Assembly: GCA_964397425.1 (NCBI GenBank)
Contig: CAYNID010000005.1
Span: forward strand, 62,001-126,000
From: Hallerella sp964397425
GTDB taxonomy: Bacteria; Fibrobacterota; Fibrobacteria; Fibrobacterales; Fibrobacteraceae
DNA: 64,000 nt
Direction: 5' to 3'
The translations under genes and the position numbers were made by a program. Under the pieces are notes generated by a model. The model made no database searches and had not been told where the DNA came from. It saw only the letters and a program-made list of their open reading frames with translations. Shown here piece after piece: positions 8,582 through 16,487 of this stretch; position 1 is the first letter of the stretch; the number at the start of each line of letters is the position of its first letter.

Positions 8582-11141
8582 ATTCGTAGCCGGCTTCTTC
8601 AACGGCTTTCCGAAGATTTTCCTCAGAAGGCATCGAAGAACATTCGATTTCAACCGAATTGTTTTGATGATTCGCCATCGCCTTTTCAATGCCGGGAAGC
8701 GCCTCCAGGGCTTTTTTTACATGCGCTTCGCAATGCGAACACATCATTCCTTCGACTTTGAGCGTTCTCGATTTCAACACCATCTTTTTCTCCTCAGGTG
8801 AAATGGATTTGAACTTTGTTCCGTTGACAACCTCCGGAACTTTGAAAAAATTCAAGCGCAAAGCGTTCATGACCACGCAAAAACTCGAAAGGCTCATCGC
8901 CAAAGCGGCAAAAGTCGCATTCAACGTCCACCCGAACAGGTGGTAATAACAGCCTGCGGCAAGCGGAATCCCCGCCACATTATAGACAAAAGCCCAGAAC
9001 AAATTCTCGTGGATATTGCGAATCGTCTTGCGGCTCAAACGAATGGCGGTCACCACATCTTGCAAGCGGTTCTTCACCAGCACGATATCGGCGGCATCAA
9101 TCGCGACATCGGCTCCGGCTCCAATGGCAATTCCCACATCGGCTTGAGTCAAAGCAGGAGCGTCATTAATGCCATCGCCGACCATGGCAACTTTTGTATG
9201 GTTTTCACGTTGCAATTTTTGAATTTCCGCGTTTTTTTCTCCGGGAAAGACTTCTGCAATGACCTTTTCAATGCCAACTTTTTTGGCAACCGCCTTTGCC
9301 GTACGCCAGTTGTCTCCGGTAAGCATCACCACTTGAACGCCCATTGATTTCAAATTGGCAAGAGCTTCCGCCGCATCCGGGCGCACTTTATCCGCCACGG
9401 CGATCATTCCCAAAAAACGATTTTCCAAAGCGAACAAAATCGGCGTTGCGCCTTCGCCGGACAAAGCGTCTATTCGCAAGCGCGTTTCTTGGGAAAGGGA
9501 AATCTTTTCACCAATGAACTTCGCCGACCCTCCCCACAAAATCTCTTCCTTACCTTGAATGAAAATTTTCCCCGAAAGTCCGCATCCGGGGATCGCCAAA
9601 AAATCCGTCACGTCAAATAGAGTTTCTCCTGAAGTTTCTGAATATTTCTTCAAGATAGCCTTGGAAAGGGGATGGGCACTTTTTGATTCCAAACTGGCCG
9701 CTTTCAACAGCAATCCGAGTAAAGTTTCCCCGTCAGCAGGAATGATTTCCGTCACTTCCGGAGTTCCACAAGTTAAAGTTCCCGTTTTATCCAAAACGAC
9801 CGTTTTCACCCGTCCAGCAAGTTCCAACGCAGCCGATGTTTTAAACAAAATTCCACGACGCGCGCCGACTCCATTTCCCACCATAATCGCCACAGGGGTC
9901 GCAAGCCCAAGCGCACAAGGGCAGCTAATGACCAAAACGGCAATTCCTCGGGAAAGTGCGAAACCGACATCGGCACCCAAGAAAAGCCAAACGGCAACTG
10001 TCACCGCTGCGATAGCCATCACCACCGGCACAAAAATTCCAGCGACTTTATCTGCAATTTTTGAAATAGGCGCTTTTGTCGCCGCCGCATCGGAAACCAT
10101 CCGGATGATTTGCGAAAGTGTCGTGTTTTGCCCTACGCGGAGAGCTTCGCACAAAATGTAACCCGACTGATTCAAAGTCGCCGCGTAAACCTTATCCCCC
10201 ACAAATTTGTCCACGGGAGAACTTTCACCCGTCAACGCCGATTCATTCACGGCGGAATTTCCTTCCAAAACGACACCATCCACAGGAACGCTTTCCCCGG
10301 GGCGAACAGCGAATCGGCCCCCCACTTTCACCTGTTCCATGGGCACGACCTTTTCTACTTTTTTCCCATTTTCTTCCACAAGGAGCCGCGCCGTTTTCGG
10401 AGACAGATTCATCAATCCCCGCAATGCGTCTGTCGTGCGCCCTTTCGAAATCGCTTCGAGCCATTTTCCAAGCGTAATGAGAGTTACAATGGTCGCCGCG
10501 CCTTCAAAGTAATAAAGGTCCATGTATTTTTCCGCCGCGGCAGTCCCTCCGATTACTTGGGCGCGCGTCATGGCGAATAAAATGAAAACACTATACACAA
10601 AAGAAGTTCCCGCGCCCAACGCCACTAAAGAATCCATATTCGGAGCCCGTCGAAAAGCGCTCCGGAGTCCGCTGACAAAAAATTTTTGATTGACGACCAA
10701 AATGATTCCCGACAAAAGCATTTGTACAAGGCACATCGCAGGATGATTGATTTCCGGCTCCAAGAACCAAGACGGCAAAGGCCATCCAAACATCATGTGC
10801 CCCATGCTGAAATACAAAAGCGGCAAAAGGAAAACAGCCGAAACAAAAAAGCGGTTCCTCATCGCCGACACATCTTTTTCCGCGGACGAACGGGAGTTTC
10901 CAGCGAAAGGAGAGCGTTCTTTCTCCGCAGAATTTTCCAAAGGAAAAGCCCCGTAGCCCGCATTTTCCACTGCATCGACAACGGAGTTTTCCGAAGCATT
11001 CCCCTCGACGTTCATTGAATTTGTCAGTAAACTGACCGCGCAATCCTTGACTCCGGGAACAGCCTTTACCGCCTTTTCAATCCGGGCTGCGCACGCCGCG
11101 CAACTCATCCCCGTCACCGAGAACTTTCTTGATGCTTTCAT
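8571..11141 (-). CDS. copA: Copper-exporting P1B-type ATPase with N- and C-terminal HMA domains
   Basis: An inner-membrane pump that uses ATP to expel Cu+. Seen in order: HMA domain with GMSCAAC (C14, C17); membrane helices; the actuator TGES at about 304-307; the CPC metal-transport motif at 407-409; phosphorylation site DKTGT at 451-455; the SAHPLS histidine near 490; the hinge GDGINDAP; and last helices. A second complete HMA domain follows at the C terminus (GMMCSHC, C801 and C804), which is uncommon. It is the last gene of the csoR operon, six bases after the anchored HMA protein. Silver could also be a substrate. The CPC motif and the CsoR neighbour make copper most likely. Confidence 0.93.
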   Translation of the reverse strand: MKASRKFSVTGMSCAACAARIEKAVKAVPGVKDCAVSLLTNSMNVEGNASENSVVDAVENAGYGAFPLENSAEKERSPFAGNSRSSAEKDVSAMRNRFFVSAVFLLPLLYFSMGHMMFGWPLPSWFLEPEINHPAMCLVQMLLSGIILVVNQKFFVSGLRSAFRRAPNMDSLVALGAGTSFVYSVFILFAMTRAQVIGGTAAAEKYMDLYYFEGAATIVTLITLGKWLEAISKGRTTDALRGLMNLSPKTARLLVEENGKKVEKVVPMEQVKVGGRFAVRPGESVPVDGVVLEGNSAVNESALTGESSPVDKFVGDKVYAATLNQSGYILCEALRVGQNTTLSQIIRMVSDAAATKAPISKIADKVAGIFVPVVMAIAAVTVAVWLFLGADVGFALSRGIAVLVISCPCALGLATPVAIMVGNGVGARRGILFKTSAALELAGRVKTVVLDKTGTLTCGTPEVTEIIPADGETLLGLLLKAASLESKSAHPLSKAILKKYSETSGETLFDVTDFLAIPGCGLSGKIFIQGKEEILWGGSAKFIGEKISLSQETRLRIDALSGEGATPILFALENRFLGMIAVADKVRPDAAEALANLKSMGVQVVMLTGDNWRTAKAVAKKVGIEKVIAEVFPGEKNAEIQKLQRENHTKVAMVGDGINDAPALTQADVGIAIGAGADVAIDAADIVLVKNRLQDVVTAIRLSRKTIRNIHENLFWAFVYNVAGIPLAAGCYYHLFGWTLNATFAALAMSLSSFCVVMNALRLNFFKVPEVVNGTKFKSISPEEKKMVLKSRTLKVEGMMCSHCEAHVKKALEALPGIEKAMANHQNNSVEIECSSMPSEENLRKAVEEAGYEFKG

Positions 11142-11147
11142 GGTTCA

Positions 11148-11516
11148 TCACCGTTCTTTTATCGAAACAACGCTGTAATTTCCGGCACGCAAAACCGCTT
11201 TTTGAATTTCATCATCGGAGACATCGCGGATGGCGTCTACCTTGGCTACCGCTTTTTTCAAATTCACGTCTGCAGAAAGCCCTTCTATTTCATTCAGCGC
11301 ATTTTGAACGCGCGCTTTGCAGTTTTCACAAACCATTCCATCAATTCGGACCCATTTTCGAAAGACAATTTCACCATTCAATTTCTTTTTCCGTTTTTCA
11401 ACGGAACTGCCGCCGCCACAACAGGCGCCGCCTCCCTTCAAATGAATGTAAGAACCCCAAATGGCAAAAACAACAGCCACCACCAAGACAATCACAATGA
11501 AAATGTTTATCATCAT
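11148..11516 (-). CDS. Membrane-anchored HMA (CopZ-like) copper-binding protein
   Basis: 122 residues. A single hydrophobic segment at 3-24 is followed by a glycine/cysteine stretch (ACCGGG, C32-C33), a basic linker, and a heavy-metal-associated domain from about residue 53 with GMVCENC (C63, C66). It looks like a tethered copper chaperone. It lies between csoR and copA with gaps of five and six bases, so it is part of the same copper-responsive transcript. Whether the HMA domain faces the cytoplasm is uncertain. The Arg/Lys-rich stretch just after the helix suggests an inside C terminus, where it could hand copper to CopA. Confidence 0.85.
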   Translation of the reverse strand: MMINIFIVIVLVVAVVFAIWGSYIHLKGGGACCGGGSSVEKRKKKLNGEIVFRKWVRIDGMVCENCKARVQNALNEIEGLSADVNLKKAVAKVDAIRDVSDDEIQKAVLRAGNYSVVSIKER

Positions 11517-11521
11517 CGCTC

Positions 11522-11854
11522 CTACTTCATCAATTTTTGCAACGTTAAAACCAATTCATCAATCACACTGTCATCGCCTTCGCGGATATGTTTCGCAACA
11601 CAAGTCCGGATGTGATTTGCCAAAAGAACTTTGTTGAACGCGTTGAGTGCAGCGTTCGCCGCCGAAACCTGAATTAAAATATCCGGGCAATAAGCGTCTT
11701 TTTCGAGCATCCCCTTGATGCCTTTGATTTGGCCTTCGATTCGGTTCAACCGCGACATCAATTGGTGAAGTTCCCGTTCTTCGCGGTGTTTGACTTTGCA
11801 CTGAAGGCACGCCGGGCATTTTGCCGATTTAACAGATGAATTTTCCTTTTGCAT
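11522..11854 (-). CDS. csoR: CsoR-type copper-sensing repressor with extra N-terminal cysteines
   Basis: A small all-helical DNA-binding repressor. The Cu+ ligands of CsoR are present: C56, H81 and C85 (YCPD and NHIRTC), which favours copper over the formaldehyde-sensing FrmR relatives. It has the conserved SRLNRIEGQIKGI helix. An N-terminal extension carries C13-P-A-C16-L-Q-C19 and H23, which is not part of standard CsoR proteins and could be another metal site. It heads the copper operon, and a perfect palindromic operator sits inside its own promoter, implying autorepression relieved by copper. The ATG lies only six bases after the -10 hexamer, so the mRNA would be leaderless. Confidence 0.92.
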   Translation of the reverse strand: MQKENSSVKSAKCPACLQCKVKHREERELHQLMSRLNRIEGQIKGIKGMLEKDAYCPDILIQVSAANAALNAFNKVLLANHIRTCVAKHIREGDDSVIDELVLTLQKLMK

Positions 11855-11860
11855 ACTCCA

Positions 11861-11890
11861 AATATAATACCCCTATGGGGTATTTGGCAA
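11861..11890 (-). promoter_or_regulatory. csoR-copA promoter with embedded CsoR operator
   Basis: On the minus strand: -35 TTGCCA, an 18-base spacer, -10 TATATT (extended to TATATTTG). The spacer is almost entirely the perfect palindrome ATACCCC-TAT-GGGGTAT (11867-11883). It has the form of known CsoR operators: a GC-rich core flanked by TA. A bound repressor would block RNA polymerase directly. Confidence 0.85.
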
Positions 11891-11924
11891 GAGGAATTTC
11901 AACCTTCAACAAAATCTTTCAAAT

Positions 11925-13151
11925 TCAACCCAATTTTAATTCCGGATCCAATACAACATTTCTTTTCTTGGAAAGCGCTCGCAACAATTTCAAATACCAT
12001 TTAAAACTCTCCCTGGGCCATTTTTCCTTTATGCTCTCTAAATCAAGACAGTGTAAACGGTGCTCTACATTAGGAATCAAATCCGCAAATACATCCGAGT
12101 TCAACCGCGCCCAATCTTCATAGCTTTTGACTGTCGGATTTTCTTTCAAGAACTTTTTGAATTCATTCGCAAAAAAATCAGGTTCACTTACCAAGATACT
12201 TGCTGCACGTTGGGTACACATCGCCACGTTAACGTCCAATTTGAAAAAAAAGTTCCAACGTGCTTTACTTCTGCCATCTTTGGCAGTCAACCGCAATTCA
12301 GGAACAAGAGCATCCTCTTCAAAATCAGCAAACCATTTCAAAACAGACTTTTTCCTTATATCCTTGAGCGCTACATAATGGCGTTCATCCATCAGAAACT
12401 GAGAAAACGGGTCCTTGATGACATTTTGAAGTCCATATGCAAAAGAACCCATGGAATGCTTCGCAAAATAATCAAAACCCGGAAGTTCATTCAAATAGAC
12501 GGGTTTCTTACAAAGAAAGCGTGAGCCTCTCAAACAATATGCGGCTTCACAACTTTCATGTTCAACATCTATTTCTTCAATTTGCGTATAATCCCACAAG
12601 AAATAATCTTTTGTTTTACGCCCTTTCTGTTTGATGCCAACAATTAAATAAAGCTTTTCTCCCTTGAGATTCAAGCAAATCCGTTTCTTTGAAATGATAT
12701 AACTACAATCTTCTGTAAAATTGCGGAAATACAAACTTTCATACGGAAAATATCCCAGCGCATCAAAATTGTGATATTGGACGTAACAGCCCTTTACAGA
12801 ATTTTTCTTTCTAGGCCACATCCTATCCTTTCCTGGGGGACACATCATCCGATTGTATTCCGGTTGCAATTCATCTATTTTCGCATATTCATTTTCCGTC
12901 AACTCATCCCTGTCGCATTCCATCAAAACTTCAAAACGAAAATTCCCATAAGTTCCCGGCGAAGAAACCTGTTTGAGCAATCCATATTTTACAAATGCAC
13001 GGCGAAGTGGATTTTCTTCGTCTGGATTTTCAATTTTATCCAAGGATTGCGTGTGCTGTTTCCAACGATGAGAAATGTTGATTGATTGACCAATATAACA
13101 TTTACCATTCTTCAAGTTTGTAATCTTGTAAATTCCACAGATTTGGTCCAT
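11925..13151 (-). CDS. GIY-YIG nuclease-domain protein with long unknown C-terminal region
   Basis: Residues 6-100 form a GIY-YIG domain: GIY at 6-8, YIG at 19-21, an arginine near 29, a histidine near 33, and an ENEYAKIDELQPEYN segment that supplies the catalytic Glu and terminal Asn. The remaining 300 residues are charged and match no domain I know. GIY-YIG enzymes cut one DNA strand per active site and occur in homing, restriction and repair proteins. The start is the ATG seven bases after AAGGAG; an upstream extension lacks a ribosome site. The gene is flanked by an AT-rich non-coding stretch and stands alone, so recent acquisition is possible. Confidence 0.8.
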   Translation of the reverse strand: MDQICGIYKITNLKNGKCYIGQSINISHRWKQHTQSLDKIENPDEENPLRRAFVKYGLLKQVSSPGTYGNFRFEVLMECDRDELTENEYAKIDELQPEYNRMMCPPGKDRMWPRKKNSVKGCYVQYHNFDALGYFPYESLYFRNFTEDCSYIISKKRICLNLKGEKLYLIVGIKQKGRKTKDYFLWDYTQIEEIDVEHESCEAAYCLRGSRFLCKKPVYLNELPGFDYFAKHSMGSFAYGLQNVIKDPFSQFLMDERHYVALKDIRKKSVLKWFADFEEDALVPELRLTAKDGRSKARWNFFFKLDVNVAMCTQRAASILVSEPDFFANEFKKFLKENPTVKSYEDWARLNSDVFADLIPNVEHRLHCLDLESIKEKWPRESFKWYLKLLRALSKKRNVVLDPELKLG

Positions 13152-13473
13152 GTACAGCTCCTTAAAAACTTTTTGTAAAATTTTCAGTTCCTTCATAAAA
13201 TAGAAAAGAGGGAACAACGAACCGCCAACAATTTATTTCGCATTCGATTCTTAGAAAGCGTCTTTTCTTTCATGCACAAAACACGAAATATTTCCGGCTG
13301 CCATTATCATATTTGCCGTGTCATTTTCAAAGAATACCTCCTCCATCAAACCATCGGATGCCCCCTTATTCGAATTTGAAATTCCCCGCACCTTCTCTTT
13401 TCGTACAAAAAAATCCCTTTTGACGAAAAGGGATTTTATCATTCCTTTGAAATATTTCTTTCGCAAGAAAAAA
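13152..13473. other. AT-rich intergenic stretch between ppa and the GIY-YIG gene
   Basis: No convincing gene. It holds the ribosome site of the GIY-YIG gene at one end and the ppa terminator at the other. A 71-codon minus-strand frame runs through the terminator and has no ribosome site. A short peptide stretch in it (VRGISNSN) weakly recalls the dispersed repeats seen elsewhere in the window. Confidence 0.6.
13410..13437. terminator. Bidirectional-looking terminator after ppa
   Basis: A perfect 12-base stem (AAAATCCCTTTT with AAAAGGGATTTT) closes on GACG. It is flanked by A and T runs on both strands. It follows the ppa stop on the minus strand. Confidence 0.85.
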
Positions 13474-14073
13474 TCAAATCATCATCAAGTCCGCGTTCGG
13501 ATTGACATCCAGGTGCGATTCCGGTTCCTGGTATCCCGTTTCCGGCAACTGGACTTGTGTTGCAAAGAAGTTCTTATGCGCTTCGACAATAATTTCCCGT
13601 GCGACTTCAGCCGGAAGCCAATCTCCGATTTGAACGCTCTTCCCTTCCAATTCCTTGTAATACTGGAAAAAATTCCGTGTGATTTTGAGGAACATCGGAT
13701 CCACGTCCTGAAGGTCTCGAATCGGATGCGGAATGTAAAGGGGCACGCCCAAAACTTTGTAGTCCTTCTTGCCGCCATCTGTCATATCGAGAACTCCCAC
13801 CGCCCGGCAAGAAACAACCGTTCCCGTCGCCAGCGGCGAAGAGCAATAAACCAGCATATCCAAAGCGTCTCCATCGTCTGCGCGGGTGCTCGGAATCAAG
13901 CCGTAACTGCAAGGATAACTCATCGAAGAGAGCAGGCAACGATCCAAGCGGAACACATGAAAACGTTCGTCGTATTCGTATTTGACATTCGTGTCTTTGG
14001 GAATTTCGACAACACAATCCACTTCGTAAGGATATTTGGGTCCAATGGGGAGTTCTAAATAATTGATAGCCAT
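13474..14073 (-). CDS. ppa: Inorganic pyrophosphatase (family I)
   Basis: Soluble Mg2+-dependent enzyme that splits pyrophosphate to two phosphates and so pulls biosynthetic reactions forward. It has the signature DDGDALDMLVYC near 66-77, the YPCSYGLIPST strand before it, and the VIGVLDM-like segment (AVGVLDMTDGGKKDYK) after it. At 199 residues it is near the usual bacterial length, with a short unusual tail. The ATG lies five bases after a TATATTTG element and there is no Shine-Dalgarno sequence. It is a single-gene unit ending at a strong hairpin. Confidence 0.92.
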   Translation of the reverse strand: MAINYLELPIGPKYPYEVDCVVEIPKDTNVKYEYDERFHVFRLDRCLLSSMSYPCSYGLIPSTRADDGDALDMLVYCSSPLATGTVVSCRAVGVLDMTDGGKKDYKVLGVPLYIPHPIRDLQDVDPMFLKITRNFFQYYKELEGKSVQIGDWLPAEVAREIIVEAHKNFFATQVQLPETGYQEPESHLDVNPNADLMMI

Positions 14074-14078
14074 AATGC

Positions 14079-14086
14079 CAAATATA
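14079..14086 (-). promoter_or_regulatory. TAnnTTTG element five bases before ppa start
   Basis: TATATTTG, then GCATT, then ATG. It matches the Bacteroidota-type -7 element exactly. The predicted transcript starts at or next to the start codon. Confidence 0.55.
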
Positions 14087-14094
14087 ATTACAAC

Positions 14095-15417
14095 TTAACG
14101 GGAACGCCATCTCAAGGCTACATTTTTATCATAAAGTCCTACGGCAATTTTGATGGATCCGCCGTCCGGACTGTATCCGGCTTCAATCCTCAACCGGTCT
14201 AATGCCGGTATCAAAAAATGGATTCCGCCATAGACGCTTTGCCGATAATCTTCCCACCCCGGATATTTTGAATCCCACAAAAAGGAACCTTCCACCCCCG
14301 CGACAAGTTGCACGCCCCAGAACAAATTCGCCCCCAAAACGGAAAATGGTCGCCTTTCCAAAAGCACAAAACGTTCCTCGGCATTCCAAATTGCTTCATG
14401 CCGCCCGTGGATGCCGGAGTCCGGATCAAAGCCCCGCAGCGTATTTGCGCCGCCCTGATGCAACCGGTCAAAAAACATTTGCGTTCCCGGACGATAACGC
14501 GCCAGTGAAGAAAACGCCGTCACAAAACGCCCCCACGAAAAATACAGGCGATTGTCCCAAAGATATTCTACATAATTTTCCACTTCATCGTAAAAAACGC
14601 CATAACGCGTCACCCGGAATTCTTCATACGCTCCCCGGCGGGGATCTATCCTGGAATCCCGCAAATCGACAAACGCCCCGACGCCAAAATCCGGAACTGC
14701 GCCAAAACGTTCCACATACCGATACGAAGGCGTCCAAATCAAATAAAGCTGATTCCAAAGCCGCGCATCGACTTCCAAATGAACATACCAGGATCTGTCG
14801 TAAAAATTCCGCAGGTCATCCCAGGAATCCGTCCGCAACAGTTCAAAATTCCACGAAAACGGTTTTCCAAACAGCCACGGGGAACTGGCGTAGATAGCGA
14901 ATTCCTTGGAGTCGAACAGTGGAGAAACCGAGGTGCGGTATTGCGCTTCAACGCGGACATCTTCCCCGGCGACATTCAAATTGGCAAGGGCCAATCCCAA
15001 CATCCAGCCGTCTTGATCGGTCTTCTTTCCGGCAGGCGAGGGAATCCAGCGCAACAGTTCCGTGAAGCGGTACTCCAAATTCAACCCGTCTCCGGATTCT
15101 GTACAAATTAATTCTATTTCTGAAAAGAGGTCAAGACTTTCTAACCTGCGCTTTTCCACCGCGAAAGCCTCGTGGGAAAACGCGCTCCCGGAAACGTTCA
15201 ACAATTCCCGGTCCACCACATGCGGTTTGGTCCCGGACAATCCCGTATACTGGATTTTCTTGACCGTTTTCCCTTCGACGCATGAGTTTTCCCCAGCAAA
15301 CGAGAGGGCGGCAAAAATCAAAACGGCGAAAATTCCGCGAGTCCAAACACCCAAACGCCCTTTCACCGACAGCGACAAGAAGCTTTTCCCTATTTGCCAA
15401 AAGATGCGGAAAACCAT
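14095..15417 (-). CDS. Omp85-family outer-membrane protein (BamA/TamA-like)
   Basis: 440 residues. After a long N-terminal region and a hydrophobic signal segment (about 29-42, ending ALSFA), one POTRA-like domain is seen (VKKIQYTGLSG to about 118). The rest is rich in alternating aromatic strands typical of a 16-strand barrel, with the diagnostic TLRGFD motif at about 338. Omp85 proteins insert or secrete proteins at the outer membrane. With only one POTRA it is shorter than BamA or TamA, so a more specific role is likely. The ATG directly follows a terminator T run, and the hairpin's own GGGGAG would serve as ribosome site. A later start nearer the signal segment is possible. Confidence 0.8.
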   Translation of the reverse strand: MVFRIFWQIGKSFLSLSVKGRLGVWTRGIFAVLIFAALSFAGENSCVEGKTVKKIQYTGLSGTKPHVVDRELLNVSGSAFSHEAFAVEKRRLESLDLFSEIELICTESGDGLNLEYRFTELLRWIPSPAGKKTDQDGWMLGLALANLNVAGEDVRVEAQYRTSVSPLFDSKEFAIYASSPWLFGKPFSWNFELLRTDSWDDLRNFYDRSWYVHLEVDARLWNQLYLIWTPSYRYVERFGAVPDFGVGAFVDLRDSRIDPRRGAYEEFRVTRYGVFYDEVENYVEYLWDNRLYFSWGRFVTAFSSLARYRPGTQMFFDRLHQGGANTLRGFDPDSGIHGRHEAIWNAEERFVLLERRPFSVLGANLFWGVQLVAGVEGSFLWDSKYPGWEDYRQSVYGGIHFLIPALDRLRIEAGYSPDGGSIKIAVGLYDKNVALRWRSR

Positions 15418-15443
15418 AAAAAAGCTCCCCTGTGACGGGAAGC
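15417..15443 (-). terminator. rpmE terminator overlapping the ribosome site of the Omp85 gene
   Basis: On the minus strand GCTTCCC pairs with GGGGAGC around GTCACA (one T-G pair), followed by TTTTTT. The last bases abut the ATG of the next gene. The 3' arm contains GGGGAG at the right distance to act as Shine-Dalgarno, so the hairpin could hide it. Confidence 0.7.
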
Positions 15444-15470
15444 CTTTACGTAAAGCATTGAACGGAGGCG

Positions 15471-15785
15471 TTATTCTTCGCCTTCTTCGCTTTTCTTGAC
15501 AGCGCGGCGTGTCTTGCGCTTTGCGCCGGCAATGTTCAACTTGCCATCGCCACCGAAGCGCTTGTTGAACTGGTCGATACGGCCAGCGGTATCCACGCGG
15601 TGCTGTTTGCCAGTCCAGAACGGATGAGTGTCGCTTGTAATTTCCAAAGAAATCACGCTGTGTTCGACACCATCGATCACTTTCTTTTCGGCAGACTGCT
15701 TCGTGGAGCGGGTGATGAATTCTTTACCCGTATTCGCATCAACGAACACGACCGGATTGTAATCGGGATGAATACCTTTTTTCAT
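15471..15785 (-). CDS. rpmE2: 50S ribosomal protein L31, type B
   Basis: 104 residues beginning MKKGIHPDYNPVVF, followed by SDTHPFWTGKQ and FNKRFG. It lacks the CxxC zinc ligands of type A L31, so it is the zinc-independent form, often favoured under zinc limitation. The lysine/arginine and acidic tail (about 85-104) is longer than usual. It is transcribed from a TAAATTTG element about 30 bases upstream and ends at a hairpin. No zinc-regulator (Zur) box was recognised. Confidence 0.93.
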   Translation of the reverse strand: MKKGIHPDYNPVVFVDANTGKEFITRSTKQSAEKKVIDGVEHSVISLEITSDTHPFWTGKQHRVDTAGRIDQFNKRFGGDGKLNIAGAKRKTRRAVKKSEEGEE

Positions 15786-15815
15786 TTTTTATCCTGCTTT
15801 AAACGTTGGATGAGC

Positions 15816-15823
15816 CAAATTTA
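15816..15823 (-). promoter_or_regulatory. TAnnTTTG promoter element of rpmE2
   Basis: TAAATTTG on the minus strand, 30 bases before the ATG. Unlike several other genes here, this one keeps a normal-length leader. Confidence 0.5.
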
Positions 15824-15857
15824 GATGAAATTTTTCATTTTGGCAATTCGCAAATAG

Positions 15858-15865
15858 TATTTTTA
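15858..15865 (+). promoter_or_regulatory. TAnnTTT-type element before the LysM-like lipoprotein gene
   Basis: TATTTTTA followed by CATC and the ATG, the same four-base spacing as at csoR, hslO and pepT. No ribosome site is present. Confidence 0.4.
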
Positions 15866-15869
15866 CATC

Positions 15870-16460
15870 ATGAACCTTGCATATCGCCCCGTTTTCGCTT
15901 TTTTGATTTCAACGTCCGCCCTTTGGACTGCCTGTTCCCAAAACGAACCCGTTGCTGAAGCCCGTCTTCAAATCGACAAGAAGTACACACTCGAAGCATG
16001 GCCGGACAGCGTTTACATCGAACATCTGGACTCCGTCCTCGCCGCAGAGCCGTTAAAACAGGCAGCGGACACGGCCCAAACGGAATTGACCATCTACTCG
16101 GGGAACATGCCGACCATCACACTTCCCGGACAAAAAAAATCCGTCCAAACGCCTATTCGCGAAAAGGCTGCCACCTCCAAACCGGCGCTATCCACTTCCG
16201 GAAAGTCGGCGGAACGTTTTGCAGACCGTTTCATGGCCGCCTTGGGAAAGCTCCAATCCGATCCGTCCAACACAAGCAATTTCAATACAGTCGAAGCGAA
16301 AGCAAACGAAGACATTTTGCGCTTGCTCAGCAGGGCCTATGGGCAGGACGCCTCCAAACTTCCCCGTTTTTACACATTGTCCACGTTGCAGTCCGTAAAC
16401 CCCGGAGTCCGGTTGGAGCACCTTTCCGCCGGCGACAAAGTCCGCATTCCCAAAATTTAA
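15870..16460 (+). CDS. Lipoprotein with C-terminal LysM-like segment
   Basis: 196 residues. A lipoprotein signal ends at LWTAC (Cys 22). The middle is low-complexity, rich in Ser/Thr/Lys/Ala. The last 30 residues (FYTLSTLQSVNPGVRLEHL, then AGDKVRIPKI) read like the end of a LysM peptidoglycan-binding repeat: a helix, NPG and the GxxLxIP closing. The first half of that repeat is not obvious. Likely envelope location is the outer or inner membrane facing the periplasm. It is convergent with hisB and has no operon partner. Function unknown. Confidence 0.72.
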   Translation: MNLAYRPVFAFLISTSALWTACSQNEPVAEARLQIDKKYTLEAWPDSVYIEHLDSVLAAEPLKQAADTAQTELTIYSGNMPTITLPGQKKSVQTPIREKAATSKPALSTSGKSAERFADRFMAALGKLQSDPSNTSNFNTVEAKANEDILRLLSRAYGQDASKLPRFYTLSTLQSVNPGVRLEHLSAGDKVRIPKI

Positions 16461-16484
16461 GCGGCCCCGAAAGACCGCCTTTGA
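16461..16484 (+). terminator. Weak hairpin between convergent lipoprotein gene and hisB
   Basis: GCGGCC and GACCGC flank CCGAAA with one mismatch, followed by CTTTG. It is the only terminator-like sequence in the 27 bases between the two stop codons. Confidence 0.35.
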
Positions 16485-16487
16485 CAT

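Noticed and set aside
13251..13466. 71-codon minus-strand frame after ppa
   Set aside because: It reads through the ppa terminator stem and has no ribosome site; at most it holds a relic of the dispersed repeat.
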